Part shown: positions 49,087-57,123 of the stretch, in pieces
Position numbering within the stretch: the stretch's first letter is position 1
Layout of the letters: each line of letters opens with the position of its first letter
Assembly (NCBI GenBank): GCA_944362615.1
Contig: CALVTM010000001.1
Coordinates: 230,227 to 294,226, forward strand
Direction of reading: 5' to 3'
From: an uncultured Clostridia bacterium
GTDB lineage: Bacteria > Bacillota > Clostridia > Christensenellales > Pumilibacteraceae
Length of the DNA stretch: 64,000 nucleotides
Notes under the pieces: model-generated
Seen by the model: the letters and a program-made list of their open reading frames with translations, nothing else
The model's database searches: none
Told to the model about the DNA's origin: nothing
Program-made: the position numbers and the translations under genes

Positions 49087-49110
49087 AAAGGGCGCATTTA
49101 TGCGCCCTTT
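49087..49110 (-). terminator. Terminator of tRNA-Pro
   Basis: AAAGGGCGCA, 4-nt loop, TGCGCCCTTT, directly after the tRNA on the minus strand. A close copy of this element with flanks recurs at 63671-63706. Confidence 0.8.
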
Positions 49111-49119
49111 TCCTCGATA

Positions 49120-49196
49120 TGGTCGAGGCGACAAGACTTGAACTTGCGACCTCACGGTCCCTAACCGTGCGCGCTACCGGACTGCGCTACGCCTCG
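49120..49196 (-). tRNA. tRNA-Pro (anticodon AGG)
   Basis: 77 nt. The acceptor CGAGGCG/CGCCTCG has the C1-G72 pair typical of Pro. D stem GCGC/GCGC, anticodon stem CACGG/CCGTG with loop TTAGGGA, anticodon AGG for CCU. T arm GCAAG-TTCAAGT-CTTGT, CCA encoded. A34 in a bacterial tRNA-Pro is uncommon. Confidence 0.92.
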
Positions 49197-49213
49197 GATC
49201 TTTGTTAGCTTCC

Positions 49214-49675
49214 TTATTCGGCTTGCTTTACAAAATAATATGTAATCGCTTCGCCTTCCTCCGATGAATCGCTGTCGTCAGCCGATACGCCTACATTCAG
49301 CGTTATCGTCAGAGACATCACATCTTCGCTCAGTATGTCGAGCGTGTATATCGTCTGTCCCCAGCGATTGTCCTTTTTAAGAGATATATCGTTTCCCGTT
49401 ATAAGATCGTAAAGCGCATAATAGCTCTCTTCATAGCCGGGAACGATCGTCAGGTATGCCCAAGGCTCACCGTCCTTCTCTCCGAGCGTTACACCGCAGT
49501 TGTAATCGGTTATCGTTTCATCGGGATTCTCGCTTTCAGCGGAATAATTGCCCGCATGATACCAGTTACCATACAGGTCGCTTGCCGTGGCTACATTCTC
49601 CACGCATGCTGTAAAAAGTACGGCGCATGCCATAAGGACTGCAAATATAAATATTACGGACAACTTTCTCTTCAT
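49214..49675 (-). CDS. Lipoprotein of unknown function
   Basis: 153 residues. Signal MKRKLSVIFIFAVLMACAVL with lipobox FTAC (Cys24). The mature part is acidic and beta-rich ('LYGNWYHAGNYS', 'LGEKDGEPWAYLTIVPG', 'LTITLNVGVSADD'), suggesting a small beta-barrel lipoprotein. No family recognised. No Shine-Dalgarno; the -10 box of a consensus promoter ends 10 nt before the ATG, so the leader is at most a few nt. Confidence 0.75.
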   Translation of the reverse strand: MKRKLSVIFIFAVLMACAVLFTACVENVATASDLYGNWYHAGNYSAESENPDETITDYNCGVTLGEKDGEPWAYLTIVPGYEESYYALYDLITGNDISLKKDNRWGQTIYTLDILSEDVMSLTITLNVGVSADDSDSSEEGEAITYYFVKQAE

Positions 49676-49685
49676 AAGCTAAATC

Positions 49686-49714
49686 ATTATAGCTTATCCG
49701 TTCGCCGTTGTCAA
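49686..49714 (-). promoter_or_regulatory. Promoter of the lipoprotein gene, near-leaderless
   Basis: TTGACA (49709-49714), 17 bp, TATAAT (49686-49691). The predicted +1 is 0-5 nt from the start codon. Confidence 0.8.
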
Positions 49715-49759
49715 GCAATTTTACACTATTTCATCACCACGTTATATCACCTTTTATTC

Positions 49760-49788
49760 TTGCTTTTTATAACGCCGGATGATATAAT
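49760..49788 (+). promoter_or_regulatory. Promoter of the Nudix gene
   Basis: TTGCTT (49760-49765), 17 bp, TATAAT (49783-49788), followed by GGAGG and the ATG at 49804. Confidence 0.7.
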
Positions 49789-49803
49789 AACCGCGGAGGA
49801 ATT

Positions 49804-50202
49804 ATGAAAAAACATATCGAGGTCACAGGCGCACTTTTTGTCGAAAGCGGCAAAGTACTCGCGTTTGAAAAGGGCGAAACAAAGTATCCGTATATATCGC
49901 ATAAGTTTGAATTCCCGGGCGGGAAAATAGAACCGGGCGAAACTCCTCGCCAGGCTCTGAAGCGCGAACTGCTTGAAGAGCTGGATATGACAGCGGAAGT
50001 TTACAGCATATTCGATACGGTCACCTATGAATATCCCGATTTTATCATCACCCTTTACGTATGCCTGTGCCGCCGCCTGTCAGATTTCAAACTGAAAGAA
50101 CATGTCCGCGTCGAGCGCATTTCCTCTTCAGACCTGATCCCCGAGCAATGGGCGCCTGCCGATGCGCACGTCATAAACAAGATAAAGACTCACCTGCTTT
50201 AA
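49804..50202 (+). CDS. Nudix hydrolase, MutT type
   Basis: 132 residues. The Nudix box is complete: GGKIEPGETPRQALKRELLEEL, matching G-x5-E-x7-REUxEExGU (last position L-D). Size and 'FEFPGG' context fit 8-oxo-dGTP diphosphatase or a related nucleotide pool cleaner. GGAGG lies 5 nt before the start. Single-gene unit. Confidence 0.93.
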   Translation: MKKHIEVTGALFVESGKVLAFEKGETKYPYISHKFEFPGGKIEPGETPRQALKRELLEELDMTAEVYSIFDTVTYEYPDFIITLYVCLCRRLSDFKLKEHVRVERISSSDLIPEQWAPADAHVINKIKTHLL

Positions 50203-50436
50203 TTCCTCTCTTATTATATATGATGATTGCAGCTACTTGTATCTTATATATATGATTGCATTTACTCATATCACATATGATCAATAAATCACGTTAAGGT
50301 TGCGGCTATGTATCCGATCGTCACGCGGATCTTAAGGCTGCGGCGGCTTATTCATCATTGTAAAAAATCATAAGCCATACATGTGCGGCATAAGACGGCA
50401 GTTTTACTTCCGGTTTGAAATATTATTCCGATCAAT

Positions 50437-50472
50437 AAAAAAGTGAAGCGCTTACAAATGCGCTTCACTTTC
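50437..50472 (-). terminator. Terminator of the membrane protein/thioesterase operon
   Basis: GTGAAGCGC (50443-50451) and GCGCTTCAC (50460-50468) with a T6 run on the minus side. The 230 nt between the Nudix gene and here hold only AT-rich degenerate repeats around TATATGATTGCA. Confidence 0.85.
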
Positions 50473-50492
50473 TTATTTTACTGTCAGCTTTC

Positions 50493-51254
50493 TCAGACGT
50501 CCTGCTTAAAACAGATAAGGCTGTCGAACACTCTCGTGCCGTCCTGTTTGTCACAGTACACATACCAGCCTCTGCCGTCTTCCGTTTTTCTGCGGTATAC
50601 TCTAAGCTCTTCTCCCTCATAGCACTGCGACTTGAACGCTATTTCATACCTCAGCATATCAGATGACAGCTCTCCGGACGAAAAGGCGTCCAGTCCCAAA
50701 GTGATATATGCGACGTTATTGAAATGTCTGTTCAGATCAAGATCGCTTACCCGCGCGACATGAGAAAATACAAAATCATTTTCGTCCGTAGTAAGCCGCA
50801 TGGGCGTGTAATCGATCATGACAGCTCTCTGCTTATGCGGATACTCAACGGGATAGCCCACCTGCGTCGGGCGTCTGGGCCTGCCCGTCGCTCTGTCGAG
50901 CACGCACCATTCTGAACCGAGCATGGCGAATATCTCTCCGCTTTCCCTGCGGAACACCGCTTCTCTTTCCATTCGCACAATGCCGGGCGCAAGCGGGTAC
51001 GTTTCCGCCGAAACTGTATCCTTCCACTTCGGCATACTTCCCGTAAACGCTATGCGCACACGGGTTATTATCCACATCGCACCGTACTTTTCGCCTATCA
51101 TGTCGGCATCTATTCCGTATATGGTCGACTGCTTGCCGGCTATATCGTGGAAATCGTTCATAAGGTGACGCAAGTCGTACCTCTCTTTAAAGTCCACTCT
51201 GTCGCTGCTCACCTCATATGTCTTTTTAAAGGTCTGTTCAGGTATGTTTTCCAT
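50493..51254 (-). CDS. Acyl-[acyl-carrier-protein] thioesterase
   Basis: 253 residues forming two hotdog domains of the FatA/FatB-like bacterial family. 'YDLRHLMNDFHDIAGKQST' begins the first and 'RVSDLDLNRHFNNVAYITLGLDAF' in the second carries the Asp, Asn and His of the active site. It releases free fatty acids from ACP. No ribosome binding site; it starts 8 nt after the preceding stop, so translation is probably coupled. Confidence 0.9.
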   Translation of the reverse strand: MENIPEQTFKKTYEVSSDRVDFKERYDLRHLMNDFHDIAGKQSTIYGIDADMIGEKYGAMWIITRVRIAFTGSMPKWKDTVSAETYPLAPGIVRMEREAVFRRESGEIFAMLGSEWCVLDRATGRPRRPTQVGYPVEYPHKQRAVMIDYTPMRLTTDENDFVFSHVARVSDLDLNRHFNNVAYITLGLDAFSSGELSSDMLRYEIAFKSQCYEGEELRVYRRKTEDGRGWYVYCDKQDGTRVFDSLICFKQDV

Positions 51255-51262
51255 TTTTATTT

Positions 51263-51646
51263 TTACGGCAATATGCCGGTAAGTTCAAGAACATAAAGCG
51301 CAAGAAACGCGAGCGCCAACACTCCGTATATGATCGCGAATACAAGGTTTGCCCGCTTCCTGCTTATCCTTTTCCATACGGCAAACTGCAATATGAATGC
51401 AAATGCCCATATTATTGCTATCTTATCAAAGACACTGCCGTTCAGCACTAACGCAAGTACGGCTATGACTACGATCAGAAACAACGCACCGAATGCCGCC
51501 GCCAGTACCGACTTATCCGAAAAAAATTCCGCGACTATATTCCGCTTTTCTTCTTCCGGCTCAGCCTCATTATTTCCGCACTCTTCGGTCACGTCTTCAA
51601 CAGGTCCGACGTCCTCCCTGTCATTTTTGCGTCCGTCTTCACTCAT
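51263..51646 (-). CDS. Small membrane protein with an acidic N-terminus
   Basis: 127 residues from ATG 51646 (GGAG 8 nt upstream). About 45 acidic polar residues, then three hydrophobic helices (LAAAFGALFLIVVIAVLALVL; IIWAFAFILQFAVW; LVFAIIYGVLALAFLALYVL). No family recognised. It overlaps the upstream membrane protein gene by 8 nt and lies in one operon with the thioesterase. Confidence 0.65.
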   Translation of the reverse strand: MSEDGRKNDREDVGPVEDVTEECGNNEAEPEEEKRNIVAEFFSDKSVLAAAFGALFLIVVIAVLALVLNGSVFDKIAIIWAFAFILQFAVWKRISRKRANLVFAIIYGVLALAFLALYVLELTGILP

Positions 51647-52262
51647 GATCGCTGCTCCAATGCTGAGGCGCTTCACCGGACTGCGCGCTTACCGCAAAAG
51701 CAACAGCACCGAGCATTACCGCAAACGGCAGACATCCGAGTGATTCCGCTATCGAAAAATCTCCGGTAAAATACGGCACAAAAGCCGCCACAATTGAAAG
51801 CACACTTGCGCTTCCGAGTACGACTGTCGCTTTAAAGGGGCTTGTGATGCCCCAGGAAGTCAAAGCAACGGCTATCACGGCAACTATTGAAAACACAAAC
51901 AGCAGGATCTCTATGCTCATGTGAAAGCTTCCGCGCACTAAAAATGAAAATATCATGTTGAGTAAAAATCCGACTGCAACCACGCATAACGGAATGAAAA
52001 GCGGAAGCGATCCCATTCTGCCCGAACGGGTTACAAGCAGCATCGCGGCAAAAGCAAGCATGCCGAGCGCCGCTGTTATGCCCGACGCTATATACAGCGC
52101 ATCGTAACCGACAATGTCATACACGAACATTTCCGTTACAGCCGATACGCGAAAGACCATATCTGCCGCAACAGCGGCTACCGTCAGCATGACCGCGACT
52201 ATACATGCGAAACTGTCCTGCCGCACTGCCCTGCCGCCCATAATAAAAATTCTGTTATCCAT
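51639..52262 (-). CDS. Polytopic membrane protein of unknown function
   Basis: 207 residues from ATG 52262 with about six hydrophobic helices, no recognised motif. A longer open frame upstream runs through a promoter and a 14-bp hairpin and is rejected. No Shine-Dalgarno; the -10 box ends 6 nt before this ATG, so it should be leaderless. First gene of a three-gene operon. Confidence 0.7.
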   Translation of the reverse strand: MDNRIFIMGGRAVRQDSFACIVAVMLTVAAVAADMVFRVSAVTEMFVYDIVGYDALYIASGITAALGMLAFAAMLLVTRSGRMGSLPLFIPLCVVAVGFLLNMIFSFLVRGSFHMSIEILLFVFSIVAVIAVALTSWGITSPFKATVVLGSASVLSIVAAFVPYFTGDFSIAESLGCLPFAVMLGAVAFAVSAQSGEAPQHWSSDHE

Positions 52263-52268
52263 AATTAT

Positions 52269-52297
52269 ATTATACCACTGAAGTCCGTAAATGTCCA
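52269..52297 (-). promoter_or_regulatory. Leaderless promoter of the membrane protein operon
   Basis: TGGACA (52292-52297), 17 bp, TATAAT (52269-52274), then 6 nt to the ATG. Confidence 0.75.
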
Positions 52298-52298
52298 G

Positions 52299-52330
52299 CA
52301 TATGACCGGCAATACATTGCCGGTCATATG
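52299..52330. other. 14-bp perfect hairpin abutting the promoter
   Basis: CATATGACCGGCAA, loop TACA, TTGCCGGTCATATG. It sits directly upstream of the -35 at 52292-52297. It has no T-run, so it may be an operator or a second terminator element. Confidence 0.6.
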
Positions 52331-52347
52331 CGTCTGCACGAAAGAAA

Positions 52348-52375
52348 CAGCCGCCGCACAAAAGTGCAGCGGCTG
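52348..52375 (-). terminator. Terminator of the trpB transcript
   Basis: CAGCCGC-GCAC, loop TTTT, GTGC-GCGGCTG, then TTTCTTTC on the minus strand, 30 nt past the trpB stop. Confidence 0.8.
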
Positions 52376-52404
52376 CATGCAAGTTTTTTACAATACTGTA
52401 ATCG

Positions 52405-53757
52405 TCAGTTGCTATGGATCTCCTCATTGGTAGGGATATAGTCGGTCATCTTACCGCTGAGGTATTCATCATAAGCTTTCATATCGAAGTAGCCTGTACC
52501 GGTGAGTCCGAATACTATAACCTTTTTCTCGCCCGTCTTCTTGCATTCAAGAGCGGCGTCTATCGCTCCGCGAATAGCATGCGCGGACTCGGGCGCGGGC
52601 AACGTGCCCTCTATACGAGCGAATTGAACTGCCGTCTCAAATACCTGCGACTGCGTATAAGATACAGCGCGCATGTATTTGTCATGATACAGCTGAGAAA
52701 GCACGGGGCTCATGCCGTGATAACGCAAGCCGCCCGCATGGTTCGGACTGGGTATAAAGTCGCAACCGAGCGTATACATCTTGGCAAGAGGCGTTGTCTT
52801 TGCCGTGTCGCAGAAATCGTACTTGAATTCGCCGCGAGTGAGCGAAGGACAGCTTGCCGGCTCTACCGCAACTATATCCACATCTGATTTTCCTTCCAGC
52901 TTCTCTGCAATAAACGGAGCTATAAGTCCGCCGAGATTGGAACCGCCGCCTGCGCAACCTACTATTATATCCGGCTTTACGCCTATCTTATCAAGCGCCG
53001 CCTTGGTTTCCAGACCGATGATCGACTGATGAAGCAGTACCTGGTCGAGCACCGAGCCGAGTACATAGCGCACTTTTCCGCCCGGAGCCGTAACTGCGGC
53101 TTCCACAGCTTCACTTATCGCACATCCGAGAGAACCGTTCGTTCCGGGGTGCTCCTTAAGTATCTTTCTGCCCGCTTCCGTCGTGTCGGAAGGAGAAGGT
53201 ACTACGGATGCTCCGTATACGTTCATTAAGTTACGGCGGAAAGGCTTCTGCTCGTAAGACACTTTGACCATGTATACCTTGACAGGCATATTGAAGTATG
53301 CGCCTGCCATTGCAAGAGCAGTACCCCACTGTCCCGCGCCTGTTTCGGTCGTGACAGAGTCAAGCCCCTGCTCTTTTGCATAATACACCTGAGCAGCAGC
53401 GCTGTTGAGCTTATGCGAACCGGAGGTGTTATTTCCCTCAAACTTGTAGTAAATTTCCGCAGGCGTTCCGAGCGCCTCTTCCAGTCCGTATGCACGTACA
53501 AGAGGACTCGGACGGTAAAGCTTGTAGAAATCCATTACAGGCTTGGGTATGTCGATGAATTTGTCCGTTGCGTTAAGTTCCTGCTCGACAAGCTTTTCGC
53601 AGAATACCGGCGTAAGATCTTCCTTGACGCACGGCTGCATAGTCGCAGGATTGAGCATCGGAGCGGGCTTATTCTTCATAAAGCCCTTGATGTTGAGCCA
53701 CTTACGAGGCAGCTCTTCCTCGGTGAGGTACACTTTGTAGGGAATCTTCTTTTCCAT
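52405..53757 (-). CDS. trpB: Tryptophan synthase beta chain, TrpB2 type
   Basis: 450 residues from ATG 53757 (AAGGAG 7 nt upstream). PLP lysine in 'NNTSGSHKLNSAAAQ', 'ETGAGQWGTALA', and the phosphate loop 'GCAGGGSNLGG'. The extra N-terminal part ('YLTEEELPRKWLNIK') and the length mark the TrpB2 branch. It joins indole and serine to tryptophan. No trpA is near, so it may salvage indole. It is preceded by a T-box leader. Confidence 0.95.
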   Translation of the reverse strand: MEKKIPYKVYLTEEELPRKWLNIKGFMKNKPAPMLNPATMQPCVKEDLTPVFCEKLVEQELNATDKFIDIPKPVMDFYKLYRPSPLVRAYGLEEALGTPAEIYYKFEGNNTSGSHKLNSAAAQVYYAKEQGLDSVTTETGAGQWGTALAMAGAYFNMPVKVYMVKVSYEQKPFRRNLMNVYGASVVPSPSDTTEAGRKILKEHPGTNGSLGCAISEAVEAAVTAPGGKVRYVLGSVLDQVLLHQSIIGLETKAALDKIGVKPDIIVGCAGGGSNLGGLIAPFIAEKLEGKSDVDIVAVEPASCPSLTRGEFKYDFCDTAKTTPLAKMYTLGCDFIPSPNHAGGLRYHGMSPVLSQLYHDKYMRAVSYTQSQVFETAVQFARIEGTLPAPESAHAIRGAIDAALECKKTGEKKVIVFGLTGTGYFDMKAYDEYLSGKMTDYIPTNEEIHSN

Positions 53758-53789
53758 GATTCGTCTCCTTGTTTTTTGTCGAAGACTAA

Positions 53790-54015
53790 CAAAATGCCGC
53801 CCTCGACAATTTTTAGTCAAGGACGGATAAATCCGCGGTGCCACCTTGTTTCGGAAACACGTTCCGCACTTTCTTAATCGTTACGCCGATCACACGGCGC
53901 GGCATTTCCTCCGCGCGCCTCTGCGGCCCATAGATCGCTGCGCAAACATCGGTTCTCAGCCACCCCGATTCTCTGTAAAATCGCCTTGCGTTCATCTTCC
54001 GCTTCTCAGGTTTGG
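53790..54015 (-). promoter_or_regulatory. T-box leader controlling trpB (probably tRNA-Trp responsive)
   Basis: On the minus strand the T-box sequence AAGGTGGCACCGCGG is complete (53833-53848). A terminator hairpin follows with CCGTCCTTGAC and GTCGAGGGCGG arms (53797-53826) and CATTTTGTT. Upstream, Stem I features AGAGAATCGGGGTGGCTGAG and a UGG triplet in 'CTATGGGCC' give a plausible Trp specifier. It would let trpB be transcribed when uncharged tRNA-Trp accumulates. Confidence 0.88.
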
Positions 54016-54018
54016 TCT

Positions 54019-54048
54019 ATTATAAACACGTTTATTTGTGTTTGTCAA
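54019..54048 (-). promoter_or_regulatory. Promoter of the T-box-trpB transcript
   Basis: TTGACA (54043-54048), 18 bp, TATAAT (54019-54024) on the minus strand, just before the T-box Stem I. Confidence 0.8.
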
Positions 54049-54069
54049 GCAATTATCAAAAATTTTTTT

Positions 54070-54891
54070 TCAAATATCTTTTGCCATACTTTGCTCATCA
54101 GCGTACACGGATATTTCAGACGGTTCGCACTTTACATACCTTACATATTGGCAATCTGATAATTCGCTGCGTTTTTTCATCGCCTCATATACCTTGCTCC
54201 TCAGCATTTCCCTGTTTTCGGCAAGGCTCAGAGATCCATCCGGATAGAAAGGTCCGTCAATGTATACCTCGCACCTCGGTCTTGAACGGAACTTACGCTT
54301 ACGGAATACGGTAGTCGCCGCATATACCGGAGCATTCAGCTTGACCGGATATAAAAACGACGCCGCGGGATACTCTCTTATACCCGTGTAGTACGGCCAT
54401 ATATGAGCCTCGGGATATATGTATATACATCCCTTTTCTCCGATGCGCGTTGCAAGTGCGTCATTGAATGCCTTATATCCCGATCTTTCGGACGGAAGAG
54501 GCAATGCACCGAGCATGGGAGTCAGCTTTCCCACTCCCGATATCGTAACACTGTCGGTATTCGTCACTATGTATGTCCGGCGCGGAAATACCGCCATGCT
54601 CGGGAAAAAAGCGTCGCCTGCCGCAAGCGTATGGTTTGCATAAACAAATATGCCCTTATCTTTGCATGCCTTAAGCGCTTTTCTGTTTTTTACTTTCAAT
54701 CCATGTCTTATCTTTGAAAACAGAAATGCAACCGGCGTCGCTATCAGACGATAAAGTACGAATGAGAAAAATCTGTAAAATATATTTTTATGAACGTATT
54801 TATAACCATGCGGCAGCGTCTCGCGTTTTATAGACATTCCCGCAAAATCATCATTATGCTCATCTGTATAATAATTGACACGATCTTTCAT
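54070..54891 (-). CDS. PlsC-like lysophospholipid acyltransferase
   Basis: 273 residues from ATG 54891 (GGAG 7 nt upstream); the frame extends upstream but that start lacks a site. A membrane-associated helix ('FYRFFSFVLYRLIATPVAFLF') precedes the acyltransferase motif ANHTLAAGD (His-x4-Asp) and 'YIYPEAHIWPY'. It probably acylates a lysolipid in membrane lipid synthesis. It overlaps the GT4 gene by 32 nt, so the two may make one glycolipid. Confidence 0.83.
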   Translation of the reverse strand: MKDRVNYYTDEHNDDFAGMSIKRETLPHGYKYVHKNIFYRFFSFVLYRLIATPVAFLFSKIRHGLKVKNRKALKACKDKGIFVYANHTLAAGDAFFPSMAVFPRRTYIVTNTDSVTISGVGKLTPMLGALPLPSERSGYKAFNDALATRIGEKGCIYIYPEAHIWPYYTGIREYPAASFLYPVKLNAPVYAATTVFRKRKFRSRPRCEVYIDGPFYPDGSLSLAENREMLRSKVYEAMKKRSELSDCQYVRYVKCEPSEISVYADEQSMAKDI

Positions 54892-56038
54892 TCGCAGTCT
54901 CCACGATTTTTCTTCCGGCGACATCCGCAAACATACGCTCCATGTCGTCCATACATTCCTCTTTACGACGGGCTATGCCGCTTTCAGCATAGAATCTGCC
55001 AGCCTTTTCCCTCTCCTCCGGGTGCTCTATCCAATAGTCTATACTGTCTGCAAGGCTGTTTGCTTTGCCGTTGCGGAAAAGACCGCGCTCGTCCATTACG
55101 AACGTCCGCGTCGCGCTCTTCGCGGAATCCGATACCACTATGGGTCTGCCGCACCTTATCGCTTCCAGACAGGCGATGCCTTCCAGCTCAGCCTCAGCCG
55201 GGTGAACGTAAAGATCACAGCAGTTTACAAGTTCGGGCATATCTTTACGAGGTATAAACCCTAACCTCATATCGCATACCCCCTCTCTTTCCGCAAGCTC
55301 ACGGTAATGCTCCTCAAGCGGTCCTTGTCCGGCTATTATAAGCGCTATTTCGCTGTTATGAGCACTGCGGCCTACCGCGCGGATAAGTACGTCATGGCAC
55401 TTTTCACGAGAATACCTTCCCGTGGACAGTATTACGAATTTACCTTTCAGAGCATTCGGCTTCGCAACCGGTTCGCACCTGAAGTCATCACCCACTCCAT
55501 TGCTTATGACTCTTCCGTTCGTCTTATCCGTAGCATTCTCGAATACGTCCCGGATAAACTGCGACGGATAATGTACGCAAGCCGCATGAGAAAAAACTTT
55601 ATTGTAATATCTGCGATAGACGTAGTTGTTCAGCAAAGCGAAGTTCTTCATGAAAAGATGCTCGGAAAAGTTCTCCGCCTGGCAGTGGAATCCTGCCGTT
55701 ACGGGTATGCCCAATTCCTCCGCTATGCGAACAGCGTTGATGCTCAGCTTGAACGGCAGCATGCAATGCACGACGTCAGCGCCCTCTATACCTGACCTCA
55801 ACATATACTCGACGGGTTTCGCAAGTGATATTCCCATTTTACTTACGTATCCGTCAAAAGGTCCGAATGAACGCTTCGGAAGCACATAGTAATCCTCGCA
55901 TCCCATGCGCGTTTCATCACAACATATAACATTGACGGAATGTCCCCTTTTCCGCATTGCTTCGATAAGATTGTTCGCCGCGACGCTGGTGCCGTTATTG
56001 CCTGCACCGAGCACATCGCACACTACTGCTATTTTCAT
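54860..56038 (-). CDS. GT4-family glycosyltransferase
   Basis: 392 residues, GT-B fold. N-terminal 'GAGNNGTSVAANNLIEAMRKRGHSV' and the donor-binding part 'ILSTGRYSREKCHDVLIRAV', 'ALIIAGQGPLEE', and the E-x7-E 'PAEAELEGIACLEAIRCGRPIV'. It resembles diacylglycerol glucosyltransferases, which fits the coupled acyltransferase. GGAG lies 5 nt before the ATG. Confidence 0.9.
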   Translation of the reverse strand: MKIAVVCDVLGAGNNGTSVAANNLIEAMRKRGHSVNVICCDETRMGCEDYYVLPKRSFGPFDGYVSKMGISLAKPVEYMLRSGIEGADVVHCMLPFKLSINAVRIAEELGIPVTAGFHCQAENFSEHLFMKNFALLNNYVYRRYYNKVFSHAACVHYPSQFIRDVFENATDKTNGRVISNGVGDDFRCEPVAKPNALKGKFVILSTGRYSREKCHDVLIRAVGRSAHNSEIALIIAGQGPLEEHYRELAEREGVCDMRLGFIPRKDMPELVNCCDLYVHPAEAELEGIACLEAIRCGRPIVVSDSAKSATRTFVMDERGLFRNGKANSLADSIDYWIEHPEEREKAGRFYAESGIARRKEECMDDMERMFADVAGRKIVETANERSCQLLYR

Positions 56039-56215
56039 AATCTCTCCTTTTGTGAGTATACCTTAATTTTACTCTTTTTATCGAAAAATGGGCAGAGAAT
56101 ATTTGTCTACCCACAGTAGAATATCCGTGTAATCGTCCACTTGTGATGGATTTGTGAAAATTAAGTGCAAACTTACGCGCATAATTTTCTTTTTTCTACA
56201 CAAAGTATATCCACT

Positions 56216-56797
56216 ATGGAACTTATTTCAAGCAAAACCTATAAGAATCTCGCAAAGGCTTTCGCCGGCGAATGTATGGCGCAAAACAGATATAAATATA
56301 TCGAGTACGGCGCAAGACAGAAAGGTTATAAGAACATTGCTTCGATCATCGACGAAGTGGTCTACCAGGAATTCAATCACGCGCGCATGTTCTATTCTTT
56401 CATACAGTCGGCTACGGACGAAACAATCGATAATATCGATATTGCTTCGGGTTATCCGTTCAGACAGAAATGGGACCTTACGAATAATCTGATTTTTGCG
56501 GCTGAAGATGAAAGAAACGAAGCTCAGCGCATTTATCCCGAATATGCGGCGACGGCGCGGCGCGAAGGGTTTGATGATATCGCCGGTTTGTTCGATAATG
56601 TCGCAGCGGTCGAACAGCGTCATTTTGAACTTTTCAACCGGCTCGGAGAACAGCTCGGCTCGGGCAAACTTTACAAAGCAACTGAACCCGTCGTATGGAA
56701 ATGCTCAGACTGCGGATATGAGTACAGCGGCAAAACCGCTTTCAAGATCTGCCCGCTCTGCCAGGCAAAACAAGGCTCGATCAAAATCGACGGCTGA
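56216..56797 (+). CDS. Rubrerythrin
   Basis: 193 residues from ATG 56216. A ferritin-like di-iron domain ('AFAGECMAQNRYKYIEYGARQKG', 'EFNHARMFYSF', 'EDERNEAQR...VEQRHFELFNRL') carries the Glu and His ligands. The C-terminal rubredoxin-like domain has two Cys-x2-Cys pairs, CSDCGYEYSG and CPLCQAKQG. It reduces hydrogen peroxide in anaerobes. No ribosome binding site is seen before the ATG, and no clear promoter geometry could be assigned. A terminator follows at 56953. Confidence 0.95.
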   Translation: MELISSKTYKNLAKAFAGECMAQNRYKYIEYGARQKGYKNIASIIDEVVYQEFNHARMFYSFIQSATDETIDNIDIASGYPFRQKWDLTNNLIFAAEDERNEAQRIYPEYAATARREGFDDIAGLFDNVAAVEQRHFELFNRLGEQLGSGKLYKATEPVVWKCSDCGYEYSGKTAFKICPLCQAKQGSIKIDG

Positions 56798-56840
56798 GCT
56801 ATTGCACATGATGCGGTAAACCCAGCGCGGACAAATCACT

Positions 56841-56921
56841 GCCGCGAAAACGGTATACCCGACACAAACAATGTACCGCCGCGCAAACGGTATACCCGAC
56901 ACAGACAGGGTTAATGCCGCG
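56841..56921. repeat. 37-bp tandem repeat, about 2.2 copies
   Basis: Units starting GCCGCG at 56841, 56878 and 56916 share AAACGGTATACCCGACACA; the third is truncated after six to nine bases. Intergenic, downstream of the rubrerythrin gene. Confidence 0.75.
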
Positions 56922-56952
56922 CAGACTAACAGTAACTGAACCGGCATTCATT

Positions 56953-56992
56953 AAGCCATACCGGAAGCAACCGATCCGGATATGGCTTTTTG
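56953..56992 (+). terminator. Terminator of the rubrerythrin gene
   Basis: AAGCCATA plus CCGG pair with CCGG plus TATGGCTT, followed by TTTG. It sits after the tandem repeat. Confidence 0.75.
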
Positions 56993-57087
56993 TCTGTGCG
57001 CTTCCCGCCGCCGGCACGCCGAACTTTCCGTTTCTGCCGTTATTATGTGATAAGATGTTCAAAGTAAAACAGTTTTGCCGTACCCCC

Positions 57088-57116
57088 TTGCAATCAGCAT
57101 GATACTGTGATATAAT
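57088..57116 (+). promoter_or_regulatory. Leaderless promoter of the S4 gene
   Basis: TTGCAA (57088-57093), 17 bp, TATAAT (57111-57116), then 7 nt to the ATG at 57124. Confidence 0.75.
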
Positions 57117-57123
57117 TACTGTT

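Noticed and set aside
56160..56216. Possible leaderless start for rubrerythrin.
   Set aside because: There is no ribosome binding site, but no convincing -35/-10 pair with proper spacing could be found either.
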